From positions 103,856,467 to 103,920,466 of the forward strand of contig CM041084.1 in assembly GCA_023079485.1 (NCBI GenBank): a stretch of 64,000 nucleotides of DNA, written 5' to 3'. The notes below the pieces were generated by a model, which was not told where the DNA came from, did not search any database, and worked only from the letters and a program-made list of their open reading frames with translations. The first letter of the stretch is position 1. Each line of letters starts with the position of its first letter. Shown here piece by piece: positions 25,410-54,575 of the stretch. The translations under genes were made by a program, and so were the position numbers. The DNA comes from Archilochus colubris. Taxonomy: Eukaryota > Chordata > Aves > Apodiformes > Trochilidae.

Positions 25410-27099
25410 AGAGTTAGGAACTGAAGGCTCTATGATTTGAGAGGTTCGGGCGCTAACCTGCAAACGAAAAGTAGTGGAGAGGAAAGGGGTGATTGGGAAT
25501 GATTTCCCACGCCGGTCCCGGTTCAAGCTGGGTTTTCTTATCGGGTCTATCGGAGGAAATAAAATTAAACCTGTAGCTCGGTTATAACATAAACAGCCTA
25601 ATCAGAGGAGAAAAAAAACGAGGCGCCTGAATTGTAAAACACGGGTCACTTTGGAGCCAGGGAAAGAGGCGCCTGCCAGGCCAGTGCGGCCGTTCTTCCT
25701 CCCAGCCATCCTCACCTCTCTGCCGCCCATCCTGAGGCACATAGGCACTACTACTGCCCTCCCATCAAGCAAAGCTTGAAAAAAATACAAAAAAACCCCA
25801 ACCCAAACAAAAAAAAACCCGAACAAATAAATCACGACATTTCTTGCCTTATATCCACCCTTACACGTTTATGAAATACCCTCGGGTTTAACTCGAGAAA
25901 GGATGCCCAAAAGACTTAAACGAAATACGAGGTCTAAAGGCAATAGCTGAGCTCTTTTTTCAGTGCATAAATTTGCAGTGGCAGCACCCAGGCAAAGAAG
26001 AAGCGGGGAGGTCATAGAGAGCCGTGGCTTGCCCTGCCCTCGTCGCACTTTTGTTAGTAAAAAAACCATAGGAAAATGCTTTACGTTGTAAATTCGGGTC
26101 GGGAATTTACAGATAACGAATAGCTACCCTCGCTTGCAAAATCTTTTCTATTTGATATTAGACCCACTAAAATACATCTAAAAGTAAAATGACCAAAAAA
26201 AAAAAAAAAAAAAAAAAAATAAAATCACTTCAACCTTGCAGAGTGACGAAAAGAACAACACTGTTTAGACAACAACTGAAACGAAAGAAGTATTGCCTTT
26301 AATTATACAAGTTAATAGAGAAACGCAAGTAGTTATTTTCCTATCAACCCCCTGCCGCGCTATACCACAAAAAAATTAACGAGCACAATAAAACTTGGAG
26401 GTCGCAATCGCTTCACCTACACTGGCAGAGCGGGTGGCTACAGCCAGATTTTCACCGGGTTCCTAGCACTACAAATTCTTCACCTCCTGACCATTTCGCC
26501 TGGAAAGACCGAAAGAAAAGCCGTGCCTACCCCGGGAGCAGTACCGCGCATCAGCAGGTTTGGGCTCGGTTTCTGTCGGGAGGGCTCATCTCTGCAGTCT
26601 GCCGAGAGCCGCGCTCTGCTCTAGTCCTTTGCTGCAGATGACTCTTTCTGTACAAACTGATGATGACAGATATCCAGCTGATAACCTCTGGTGAACGAAG
26701 TTATTTTAATTTCCAGTCACTTTCCTGCTAAGTACCATATCAGTTTGTACACAGCTGAGATAAGAGGGCGTGAGGGGGGGTGGGGGTGGATGTTGGTGGT
26801 GTTGTGGATGGGGTGGGGGGGGAAGAAGAATAAGAAAGAAACAGAGGGAAAATGCCTACCGCCTGCTGCTGCTGGGTTGGACATATCCTACAGCGTGCTT
26901 TGACTTCACCTGACGGCTGGGGCATCTCAAGGAAGAGCCATATTTTTTGTTTCCTCTCGGATAGCTTTGGTTTTAAGGATGTAAAAAAAGGAGACTGGGG
27001 AGATTGTTTGTGTGGGGAAGGAGTTTAGCTGATTGCTTAGCGCAAGATCTAGGCACACATCCTCTCCAGGCCGCTGCCAAGAAGACTCGGGGAAAAAAA
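25410..27099. other. Proximal upstream region of GATA6, no gene seen
   Basis: Contains A-rich runs (25780-25825, 26195-26219), the E-box/GATA module (26649-26763) and a G-rich tract with several GGGG runs (26765-26822). Single GATA motifs also lie at 26111-26116. No open frame shows family similarity. Confidence 0.5.
26649..26763. promoter_or_regulatory. Upstream E-box/GATA composite module with a 13-bp inverted repeat
   Basis: CAGCTG fused to TGATAA (26675-26684) and CAGCTG followed by AGATAA (26752-26763) make two E-box/GATA composites. A perfect 13-bp inverted repeat, TGTACAAACTGAT at 26649-26661 and ATCAGTTTGTACA at 26739-26751, brackets the first composite. The module lies about 0.4-0.8 kb upstream of the putative start site. 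Function is inferred from the motifs only. Confidence 0.45.
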
Positions 27100-27500
27100 A
27101 AAACCTATAAAAAGTGAATATTCACTCTAAATAAAATATTAGTGCGGAGGCAAAATTATGTATTAACCTGGGATTAAAAAAAAAAAAAAAAAAAAGACGC
27201 ATGTGGAAAGGCCAGTGACTCTCCGCTCTCTGAACAGAGGGTCCAGTCCTCCCTCCCCCCTGTGGGCACCCCGAGGTGCCCCACTCGGCCTCCCTCCCCC
27301 CCACCCCCCCGCCTGTGCCCGCTCCCGCCCCCGTCGCAGCCGCGCTGCGGGCCGGCTGTCCGCGGGGACTGGCACCCCTGCGGAGCTCCGTGTTTGTTTA
27401 GGGCTCGCCGAGCCCAATCAGGGCCGGCTGCCTGCAGTTTTCCGGCAGAGCTGCGAGAGGCGCCTCCTCTCTCCTTTTTATACATGAGCCGCCGGCAGCA
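27100..27500 (+). promoter_or_regulatory. Putative GATA6 core promoter region
   Basis: The region contains TATAAAAAG at 27106-27114 abutting a perfect 12-bp palindrome (GTGAATATTCAC, 27114-27125), then an abrupt shift into C/G-rich sequence at about 27230, a CCAAT box at 27414-27418 in CCCAATCAGGG, and a TATA-like stretch at about 27476. The position is 1.5-1.9 kb before the long-isoform ATG, as expected for the family. Which box is used is not visible from sequence. Confidence 0.5.
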
Positions 27501-27504
27501 GCCG

Positions 27505-27596
27505 CCGGACTCGTCGCCGCCGCTCGCCCCCACCGCTCCGGATTTATCGCCCGACGCGGCCCCGCGCCCCGGCCCCATGAGGGACGCCGGCAACAG
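27505..27596 (+). other. GATA6: Candidate non-coding first exon of GATA6 (5' UTR)
   Basis: GATA6 genes usually have a non-coding first exon about 1.5-1.7 kb before the coding start. Here the best match I can see is a CCAAT box at 27414-27418 and a TATA-like TTTTATAC at about 27475-27482, with a plausible donor CAACAG|GTTTGG at 27596. The exact 5' end and donor are inference. A canonical TATAAAAAG at 27106 could define an alternative upstream first exon. Confidence 0.3.
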
Positions 27597-27804
27597 GTTT
27601 GGCCCTTCGTTTCTCGTTTCCATACTCCTTTCTTCCTCCCACCACCGCTATTTCCCTCTTTCTTCCCCCCCCTCCCAACCCCGCCTCCTCTTCTGCTCCT
27701 GCCTCTCGGCCGCTCCGGGAGGCAAAGCGGCGGCGGCTGCGCCTGGCCGGGGGAGCCCCAGGGAGACTTTGTGGGCAAACATCCGATGCCGGTGCCTGGA
27801 GCCC

Positions 27805-27926
27805 TTATCTGCCAGAGCCTTATCTCCAGTTATCTCGCAGGAGGGAGACACGTATTTGGTGCCTATCTGCGAGGGGGCTCTGTGTGTGTGTGTGTGTGTC
27901 CTGTATTCATGCGCCTATGATTATCT
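27805..27926 (-). promoter_or_regulatory. Homotypic cluster of five GATA-factor motifs in the GATA6 5' intron
   Basis: TTATCT occurs at 27805-27810, 27820-27825, 27830-27835 and 27921-27926, with CTATCT at 27863-27868. All read as AGATAA or AGATAG on the minus strand. Three lie within 31 bp. They sit between the presumed first exon and exon 2, so auto- or cross-regulation by GATA factors is the natural inference. Confidence 0.6.
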
Positions 27927-28874
27927 AGAGAGCCCCGAGGTGGGATGAGAGCCGAGAGCCTGGCCGCCCGCTTCTCTTCTGCTGTCACTTCTCTGCGTCT
28001 CCTTTCGCTTTCTGCCCCTTCTCCCAGAAATTGGGCAGCGGGAACTCTGAGTCTCTCTGTCTGTTTGTCCGGCCTCTCTCATGCTGGCGGATCTGGGATG
28101 TATCCGCTCTCGGCAGGGACCCCGGAGTCGCAGCTGGATGTGGGATGGGTGCCATCCCCAAAAGCTGTGCTTGTGCTCGGGCTAGGAGCAGGCTCCCAGA
28201 CAGGGCTGCCGGCTGGCACCGGCCCCTGCCCCAGCCGCTCACAGCCCTGCACACGTCGGGGGCCCGGCCCGTGCGCATCTCCAGGCTCCCGGGTGCCTTT
28301 TCCTTCTCCTCTCTTTCATGATCTTGGGCTGGAAATAAGCATACAAGCGGGGCGATGCGCGGAAAAGCTAACATCGCTCTCCGGAGAAGTAACCCCAAAG
28401 GGATCGCCTTCCTAATTGTTTTCTCGGTGGAAACGAGTCAAATGACTCATTCATTGAAATAATCATAATAATAACAACAGCAGAGCCAAGGAAGGGGCTT
28501 TGGCACAGACCGGGAAAAGTGTCCTTTTTTCCCCCCCTCTCCCGCCTCTCTCCCCACGCCCTCCCGCCCACCTTCCCCTCTGAGTGCTTCATGTGCCAGC
28601 CTGCAGCCCAAGATGCGGAGGGAGAGGGGAGCAGCCTGGCGGCAGTGAGGAGCCGAAGCCCGCAGCCCTGGCCCTGGAGGACCACTCTCCGCGGGGTGCT
28701 GCGTGGCCGCCGGCTCCCGGCCCGTGTTGACCTGGGCTGCCTGATCCCATTCCGCCGGGGCGAGGGACAACAGCGCCGAGGCGACATGACTGATTAAGCG
28801 CTCAGAGGGTCCAGATAAGGCCCTGATGAATCTCATTAAGGGAGGGAGTCGGGCTGTCCTGTTTGCTAACTTTG

Positions 28875-29005
28875 TTATTATTATTTCTCTCACCCCCCCA
28901 CCCCCTTCCCTGCTCTTTTGTGTCCTCCCTCCCCGCCCTGCCCTGAGGACCCCCCCTCCACTCCTCCTCCTCTTCCCCTCCTCCCCCTTCCCCATCCACA
29001 CCCAG
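28875..29005 (+). other. GATA6: Polypyrimidine tract and 3' splice site of GATA6 exon 2
   Basis: About 120 nt of mostly C/T sequence ends in CCACACCCAG at 29005. A CTAAC branch-point-like motif lies at 28866-28870, so the branch point may be distant. Exon 2 would then start at 29006, 19 nt before the ATG. The assignment rests on the signal and on the known presence of a non-coding exon upstream. Confidence 0.55.
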
Positions 29006-29024
29006 CGGCTAGAAGGGGACCTGG

Positions 29025-47672
<18,648 letters not shown>

Positions 47673-47928
47673 CCTGGCACGAGGGAAGCTGGATCCCGGT
47701 GCTGCGTGGCAGCCCCTAGACATCCACGCATGGTTTCTTCTGTGGAGCAGTCATGGAGGCAACAAGAGTGCTGGCAAAGACCATCCCTCTGAAATTGTTC
47801 CTGTGCCTTGGCGGCAGAGGTGTTTTTCAGCCTCCGAAAGAGGCTCTGCCAAAACATCCAGTTCCTCATCTATGCAAGATAAATGTAGGGAAAGCAAATG
47901 CCCACTGGGGATAGATAATGCAGCCTTA

Positions 47929-48045
47929 CAAAAAACAAAAACAAAAACAAACAAAACAAAAAAAAAAAGGAAAAAAAAAAGAAAAGAAAAAAAATGGAAA
48001 AAAAAAAAGAAAGAAAAAGAAAGAAAAAAAGAAAAAGAGATAAAC
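47929..48045. repeat. A-rich polypurine tract in the GATA6 3' UTR
   Basis: AAAAAC units pass into a run of A with scattered G (AAAAAGAAAG type), starting 257 nt after the stop codon. If transcribed as part of the UTR it gives a long A/G-rich stretch in the mRNA. Confidence 0.85.
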
Positions 48046-49143
48046 CTATACTTATTGATAGATTCCAGAAATAAATCCTCGACTTACCCAGCAGAGCTGC
48101 CTTTCTGATTGTATAGTTGTTTTCACTCTCTCATCGTCTTCTCTCCCAAGAATTTGGTGGAAAATCAGTATCAGGGAGAGAGTACCAAAGGCTTTAATTA
48201 CTAGAGATGGTAAGATAACTTTTTAATGAGCATCAGAAGTGTGTACTGCTTGAGTCAGTATGGACATCTCACACCAAATATTTGACGTCTTTGTGCTTGC
48301 TGGTCCTCTCCTGCTGCATCCTCCACCTTCAACGTGCCTTGCTCTGCTCTCCAGAGCCCAGCTACATACCTGGAAGAAATCATAACATTTGGTACAAGAC
48401 TCACAAGGTCCAGCTGGTTAAGGAGATTTTGGGTTGGTTTTGTTTTTTGTTTTTTTTGTTTAAAATATTTACTCACTTTGCAAGACTGCGACATAACTTT
48501 TAAAGTACACTGTGACTGAGGTTTATGAAAGTTCTTATTTTCTGGCTGAACTGTATGGAGTCAGTCTAAATTTGTAAACAGGGTAGCAATCAGATATTTT
48601 TCTTCCATATATACAATAATTTTTTTAAAGAAGTGCAATTTGCGTTGCAGCAATCAGTGTTAAATCATTTGCATAAGATTTAACAGCGGTTTTTATACGA
48701 ATGAATGAATGTAAACATTTAACTTAATGGTACGTAAATAATTTAAAAGAAAAACTTAACTAGGCATCCTTAGGCTTTTTAGTGCAACAAAAACCCATCC
48801 ACTTTCTGTATTTCCAGTTGTTAAAGCAAGAGTTTCAAAGAACAAGCCTTCTCTCAGGAAATTGCCCTCGCCATTTTTGCTCAGAAGTGTTGTACAAAAA
48901 TGCAAATGCATCCCCAGGGTTTTGGGGGTTTTTTTCCATTGAATAAGTATGTGCTGGAAAGAAACAAATGGCAATGAAACTTTACTACCTAACTGATACA
49001 TATGTAAATACTCCATAAGATATTTAGGCATCTTGAAAATGTAGGATGCAATCTGTATAGTGTGACTGACACATAGTTAGGTTGGTTTCCATTGGCTTTT
49101 AAGTGGGATGTCATTTGGAAAGTTGTTTCAACAAAGCTTTACA

Positions 49144-49149
49144 AATAAA
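49144..49149 (+). terminator. GATA6: Probable main polyadenylation signal of GATA6 (AATAAA)
   Basis: Canonical AATAAA followed 25-60 nt later by a U/GU-rich stretch (TTTTTTT, then GTACACTGTGCCTTCTCTTTTGTC-like, about 49168-49207), the expected downstream element arrangement. An upstream AATAAA at 48070 lacks an equally clear downstream element. Confidence 0.6.
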
Positions 49150-51162
49150 AGGGTATCATTTTGGGACTTTTTTTCCCCCCTGTACACTGTGCCTTCTCTT
49201 TTGTCTCCAATGCAATTGTTATGCTACATTAAAAGCTATGGAAATGTACCTGATACAGACAGAGCTCCTGATGGCTCCAAGGAAGGTCTCCTTCAGGTGC
49301 CAGCTCTGTCTATCTAAGGCTTTATTGCTTGTGGCTCTCCTGTAGGTCCTCTCACTATGCATTCTGGTGGTATGTAAACCCAGGGTCTTGCTCCTACCAA
49401 CACAGGCTCCTCGTGGGCACGTGGAAGGTTTTTGTGATGAAAGTCTGGGGAACTGAACTCATGTCTTTTGAGTACTGTCATGGTTTTACTTGGCCTTCAC
49501 ATCACAGTTAAAGGGTCTCCCCCAGATCCCCTTTGTGTGCAAATATCTGCCTGTCACCCACTGGAGATACAACTGGCTGATGCCAACTGGGTGGCAGTGC
49601 CATGCTGGCATTCTCTGATGGCCAGAGGTGAAGGGCAGCAAAAGCTGAAGCTGCTGCTGCTAAAAAGAGAAGACTGTGAACTTCAACTACTGAGTGGAGT
49701 GGAAAACCTTCTGTTGTCTCTGAGGACTGGTCCTCTGCACTGCTTGTCTGATTGGAGCAAGACAAGGCAATGTTTGATTTCCAGCTGTGTTGGCAGACCT
49801 GTGACACTGGGTAGTTGGGATGCTCAGCCTCTGTGCCCTGTGGAGTGGCTGCAATGTGTCTCTCTCCTCTCTGAGCCAGTGTTTCATTTGGGGTGAAATG
49901 GGATAGGTGCTTGACCTCCAGCAAAGGCATGGTGGTTGCACCAGCTGAGAATCTGCCCCTTGGTTTTCCAACCTAGACAGTCAAAGTTGTCTCCCTATCC
50001 TCAGGGGTGTAGTGAGGAACAAATGCTGAAGCACAGCCCTTGGAGGAGCACAGATTGTAGCAAAAAGAGGTCAGGCCAAACCTCACCTGGGGTTTAGGCT
50101 GCTCTGGTCAGCCAGAGATGGGGACTCATCACCATTCTCAGTGGGGCTACCAGGCCAGGCTTGGTGCTAGGGCACCTCATGTGCTTGCTCCCTGGAGGTT
50201 GATGTGACCAGATACTCCAGCCCTGTTACCCTTGTAATGTGGGCTTGGATCTTGTACTTTACGACTGTAAATCCCTATCTAAGTGCAAAGGGAGCCATGC
50301 AGAAAAAAATTTGGTTTAAAAAGAGAAAGGTGTGGAGAAGAGGGAGAATCCCTTCTCTTTTGAAGCAGTTGTTGGCTAAAATGCACCTTCTGTGATTTTT
50401 CCAGTGCTGACTCTTAAGTGGTTTAAACAGTTTTTTTGAAAAAAAATCTGATTCTATCTGGTGTTGAAGACTGTCCAGCCTTAGCTGGGGTCAGCATCCT
50501 TTTTCCCTCTTTTTTCTTGCCAGGTGTAAAGTTTGATGTGCTGCTTCTGAAAAGCCTAGGTCAAAACTCACTACAGCGTGTGTCAGAGCTATGTCACTCA
50601 GAGCTGTTATAAACCAGGAGGTTTAGACCAGTGTGTCCCAGTTTTGGGCTGCTGACCCAGCTAACACAGCAGAAAGAGTCAGCTGGCTGCTTTGCCACCA
50701 GCCTGTGGAAGGCCACGTTACTGTGAAACCCTGCAGGACAACATAAGAGGGCTCCTGGAAGATCCAGCTCCCCTCTCAGCACCACCTTAGCCCAGGGTCT
50801 GGCTTACTTAGGTTGGTTCCTGCAACAAGAAAGTTGCAAAAAGACAAGAAGTCTTGAAGGGCACATTAAAAGATTCCCTGTGTGAAAAGACTCCTCTTGG
50901 ATCTGATGCCAGTACCAATCTTTCCCAGGGAAGGTGTTTTCCATTATTTCTTATAAACAAAAGGATAAACACTTTGCCTCCTTGGACCAGAAACTTATTA
51001 TTATCTCTCTGCAAGAGGCAGGAGGATGCAGTATCACGTTGCCTTTCTGTATAGATGGTGAGAATCTCAAATCCAGTGCTGTACAAAGAGTACCTCCAGA
51101 CCTACAAAATTGCTCTTGGAGCATATGGATTGCTGCAGCAGCTACTGCTTGACTAAATAAAG

Positions 51163-51357
51163 TTTTCTTCTTTCTTTCTTTTTTCTTTTTTCTTTTTTTC
51201 TTTCTTTTTCCTTTTTCTTTTTTCTTTTTTTTTTCTTTTTTCTTTTTCTTTTTTTCTTTTCTTTTTCCTTTTTTCTTTCTTTTTTTCTTTTTCTTTTTTT
51301 TTTTTTCTTTTTTTTTTCTTTTTTTTTTCCCCTTCCTTTTTTTTTTTTTCCTTTTTT
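51163..51357. repeat. 195-bp pure polypyrimidine (T/C) tract
   Basis: Every base is T or C, mostly TTTC/TTTTTC units with a CCCC near the end. On the other strand it is a continuous purine run. It begins 2 nt after an AATAAA (51156-51161). It produces a long spurious Lys/Glu frame on the minus strand. Confidence 0.95.
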
Positions 51358-54300
51358 AAATACAATTTTGCCTTTTAGTCCTGCTGAACTGGCACAGCTC
51401 TGGGTGTGTGAGCTGGACTTTGGTCTGACTCACACATCATCAATAGCACTGATTCTGATGGATGGCCTAGCCACATGCTTTCCTCACTTATCCCTGTTTC
51501 TCTTCAGTGACAGCCCCTGGGGTAGGCTGAGAAAGACCAAAGAAAGAGACCAGACCTTGGATCTTGGTTACTAGTGAGGCTGAACAAACCAGACTGGCCT
51601 CAGAGCAGCTCTCTAGTACTGGAATGGAGCTTTGGAGTTGATATTTCTTCGAAAATAAACATCATATGGTTACTTGTCACGTTAGCAACCTTTCTCTGGA
51701 AATAAATGGAATTAAATAGCCATTTATGGCTCCTCCACCTAGCAATACTAGCAGAAAATGGGTCACATGTGGTTCAGTAGCCCCTCAAGAACAGACTGCT
51801 CCTGGCCAAGTGTGTTACCCTGGGCTCCAATCTTCCCTAGGTCCTAGGCTGGTATTACTAATGGTCATCACCCTCACCTGTAGTTATATTTTTCTGTTAA
51901 AAGTGCTTGAAGTGAGTTGAGATCCCTACCATGGTCCAAAATGGTATTTTTCAGAATGGCATTGAGGGTGTATAGGGATATGCTAAGAGTGCTGTGGAGA
52001 TATGTGAAGATACAACAGGGTTGGGTTAGGGTAAAGCAGAGAGAAACCAGCCTAGGAGAGGTTGCTCAAAGGGAGAGAGAGGCACTTGGTTGTTTCTACA
52101 ACCACAGGTGAGCTTTGTTCACATGCAAGTGACCAGAGGGCAAGGACCTAGGTGTGAAATGTGGAGATGAAGTATCTGATTTGTTTTGGTTTTCTTGCTG
52201 CAAGGATAGGCAGAGCCATACACCAGCCCTGTAATATTTGTTACAAAAATCTTGGGTAATTTACTGTCTATTCATGCATAAAAATAATATAACTTCTGTC
52301 CCTGTTACCAGGGCCCTTAGCTGAATGCAGGCTGCAGAAACCTCAGAAGGACTCCAACTCTTCCTGTGTGCTTGCAGCTCCAGATCTTCCTTATCCAGCT
52401 GTCCTGAACTTCATTCCTCACAGATCCACCAGTTCCTAAATCTGTATACATTGGACATTCCAGGGTTGTGTCAAACACATTGAATTCAGTATTAACATAT
52501 AGGGTAAGGGTTATTGCAATGGGCCAGGGAGAAGGAAACTGAGGGCCTGAGAAGCAGTTTCAAGTGCCTTCTGCTCCACATGTTGCAAAACGCTTGAGGT
52601 TGTTCTTATATGCTCATAATGCATTTTGGAATCACTTCTTCATGTATTTCTTTAAAGATATCTGGTGAAATTTGGTATAATACATGAGAGGGACACAGGA
52701 TTTAGGTGCCTTGATGGACATGAAATGAAACAAGAGTTGTCAGAGGAACATAGTAATCAAAATCCCTAAGGTACTACTCAAGCAAATAAATGAGAAAGTA
52801 CTGAGTAGGATTAAGGAGGTAATTTTATTTTGGGATGCTGAACCCAGACCTGGAATCCCCATTTGAAAAGGATGTTGAAAAATTGGCAAGGGTTGGGAAA
52901 AAAACCACAGAAATTATTTAAGACCTTGAAAAAACATCTGGCCTTGACAAATTTAAAGTCCATAATTTGCCTAGAGTATCCAAAGGAAGAGGTGACTGGT
53001 GTAGTGAGTACCTTCATGGGGAGAAAACAGTTGGTGCTAATGGGCCTTGGATCTTGCATAGAAAGACATAAGATCTAGTGGCCGGAAGGTGATTAATTCA
53101 AATGAGAAATTAACCTCAGCCAAAACAATGAACGTAATTAATAATGGGAGAGATGGCAAGGGAAGATGAGTGCTCAATCTCTTGATGCCTTCACAACAAA
53201 GGTGGCTTTAGCCAACCAAAAATGACTGGAAGCAGGACTGCACGGGTTACATCTGCTCCGTAGGCTGGATTAGTTTCCATTTGTCTTGAAACCTATTACT
53301 TTTTGGGATGAGACCCAATGCTGAGGTCTTGAATTTTTGTCATTATTAAAAACCCCATGGCACCCTTCCTGAGAGTTGTGGTAAACACTGTGGTGTCTTG
53401 ACCCAGTTTCAGCACATGTAATTATTTTTTGCCTACCTAAAATGTCCTACTTCCTCTCCAAAACTGTCCTACATCTTTATTGTTTCCTGTTAAATACATC
53501 CTGAGTTCCACAGAAGAAAATACTGTGTTTCAGAGTTGAACAAAAAAAGCTTGAAAATCTATCTTCTCTTAGGGCATGGTGCCCTGGCAGGGTCTGCTAA
53601 GCACCTTGGTACTTCTGGAGAAGCAGAAAGGAAAACTTTGCTGAAGATTGTGGTCTGCAGGTCTTTGGTCTGTTACCTGTAAGGACCACATCCTGAAGAA
53701 TGCACAAAGGCATGGGGAGAATCTTGCAAATGTGGCAATTGTTAAAAAGAGAAAGTAATGGTAAAAATGTTAAAAAGAGAAAGCAATTCTGCTGTGCAGT
53801 GAATACTAACTGTGATCCAGATCCCACTTCTTCTTATGGGAATAAATAACATTTTAAAAAGCCCAGATGCTGCTTTTTTGTGACTTGTTTACCATGTGTG
53901 TGTGCACGTGTGCCTTCAGTTTTAAAAATTTTTCTCTCCTTCTTCTAGCATAATCCACAGTGGGCTATAGTTGTTCCATTTTGCCTAAATCACAGATTAT
54001 TAAAAAAGAAGTGCTGGGGTGAAGGGCCATCTCCAGATTGGTGACAAAGTTGAGGAGCAGTGCCTGTGAGGTCCAGCAGGCCCACCTGCCCCAGCACAGG
54101 GCAGGGACATCTCTCGGGGTTTCCATGGTTTGGACAAGAAATGAGCCATGCCCTCTGTTCTTTATGTAATAAATTCAATATGTCACAAGGTTAATTTTAT
54201 TTTATTTTATTTTAAACTTTCCAGCCTGGAACAGACAGCAATACTCACTTCCTTATAACAAGATGATGTCCTGTAGTAACTTTCCAGTAACTTTCACTTG

Positions 54301-54478
54301 CTTTCTTTTTTTTTTCTTCTTTAGATCAAGGTGAGAGCCTGAAGCCTTTGTCTAAAGGGGAAAAAATGTTACTTAAAAGTCTGAACAACAAAGTTTTTAT
54401 TTTTCATTGCAACTACCAATAGATTCCTTCAAGATTTTTAGAAGCACTGAATCTAGACTCAGAATAGGCATGGAGATG

Positions 54479-54575
54479 TGTCCTGGTTTTGGGTTGATAG
54501 AGAAAGGAGAGAGAGAGATTATAAGGGAGCGTCTGTTATTCGGTTTAATTGCCGGGCCAGTGTTAAACCGTGACA
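54479..54575 (+). mobile_element. 97-bp LTR-like insertion with 5-bp target-site duplication
   Basis: The element starts TGTCCTGGTTTT and ends TTAAACCGTGACA, i.e. TG...CA termini with an imperfect inverted repeat, and is flanked on both sides by AGATG (54474-54478 and 54576-54580). The ends resemble avian endogenous-retrovirus LTR ends. It also holds a perfect 8-bp hairpin (CGGTTTAA 54541-54548, TTAAACCG 54563-54570). It is far shorter than a normal solo LTR, so it is either an internally deleted LTR or a small terminal-inverted-repeat element. No coding sequence. Confidence 0.6.

Larger units (their letters stand above)
47673..49167 (+). other. GATA6: GATA6 3' UTR
   Basis: The UTR runs from the TGA to a predicted cleavage site shortly after AATAAA at 49144-49149, about 1.5 kb. 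An AATAAA at 48070-48075 could give a short UTR. An A-rich, partly polypurine tract lies at 47929-48045. The AT-rich block at about 48580-48760 looks like the conserved distal part of vertebrate GATA6 UTRs; that is recollection, not alignment. The exact 3' end is inferred. Confidence 0.65.

Noticed and set aside
27262..27948. 228-codon open frame over the promoter and intron 1 (and overlapping minus-strand frames)
   Set aside because: Pro/Ser/Arg-rich composition from CpG-island DNA, no domain, and it crosses the presumed first-exon donor. Long frames are expected by chance at this GC content.
49468..49896. 142-codon frame just downstream of GATA6, starting near TGTCATGGTTTTACTTGG
   Set aside because: The start resembles avian LTR ends, but I could not find a matching 3' end or target duplication, and the protein has no recognisable domain. 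Neither a gene nor a bounded LTR can be supported.
51153..51365. Lys/Glu-rich 70-codon minus-strand frame
   Set aside because: Pure translation of the polypyrimidine tract.
52018..52040. Telomere-like GGGTTGGGTTAGGGTA
   Set aside because: Only one to two imperfect units; not an interstitial telomeric array.
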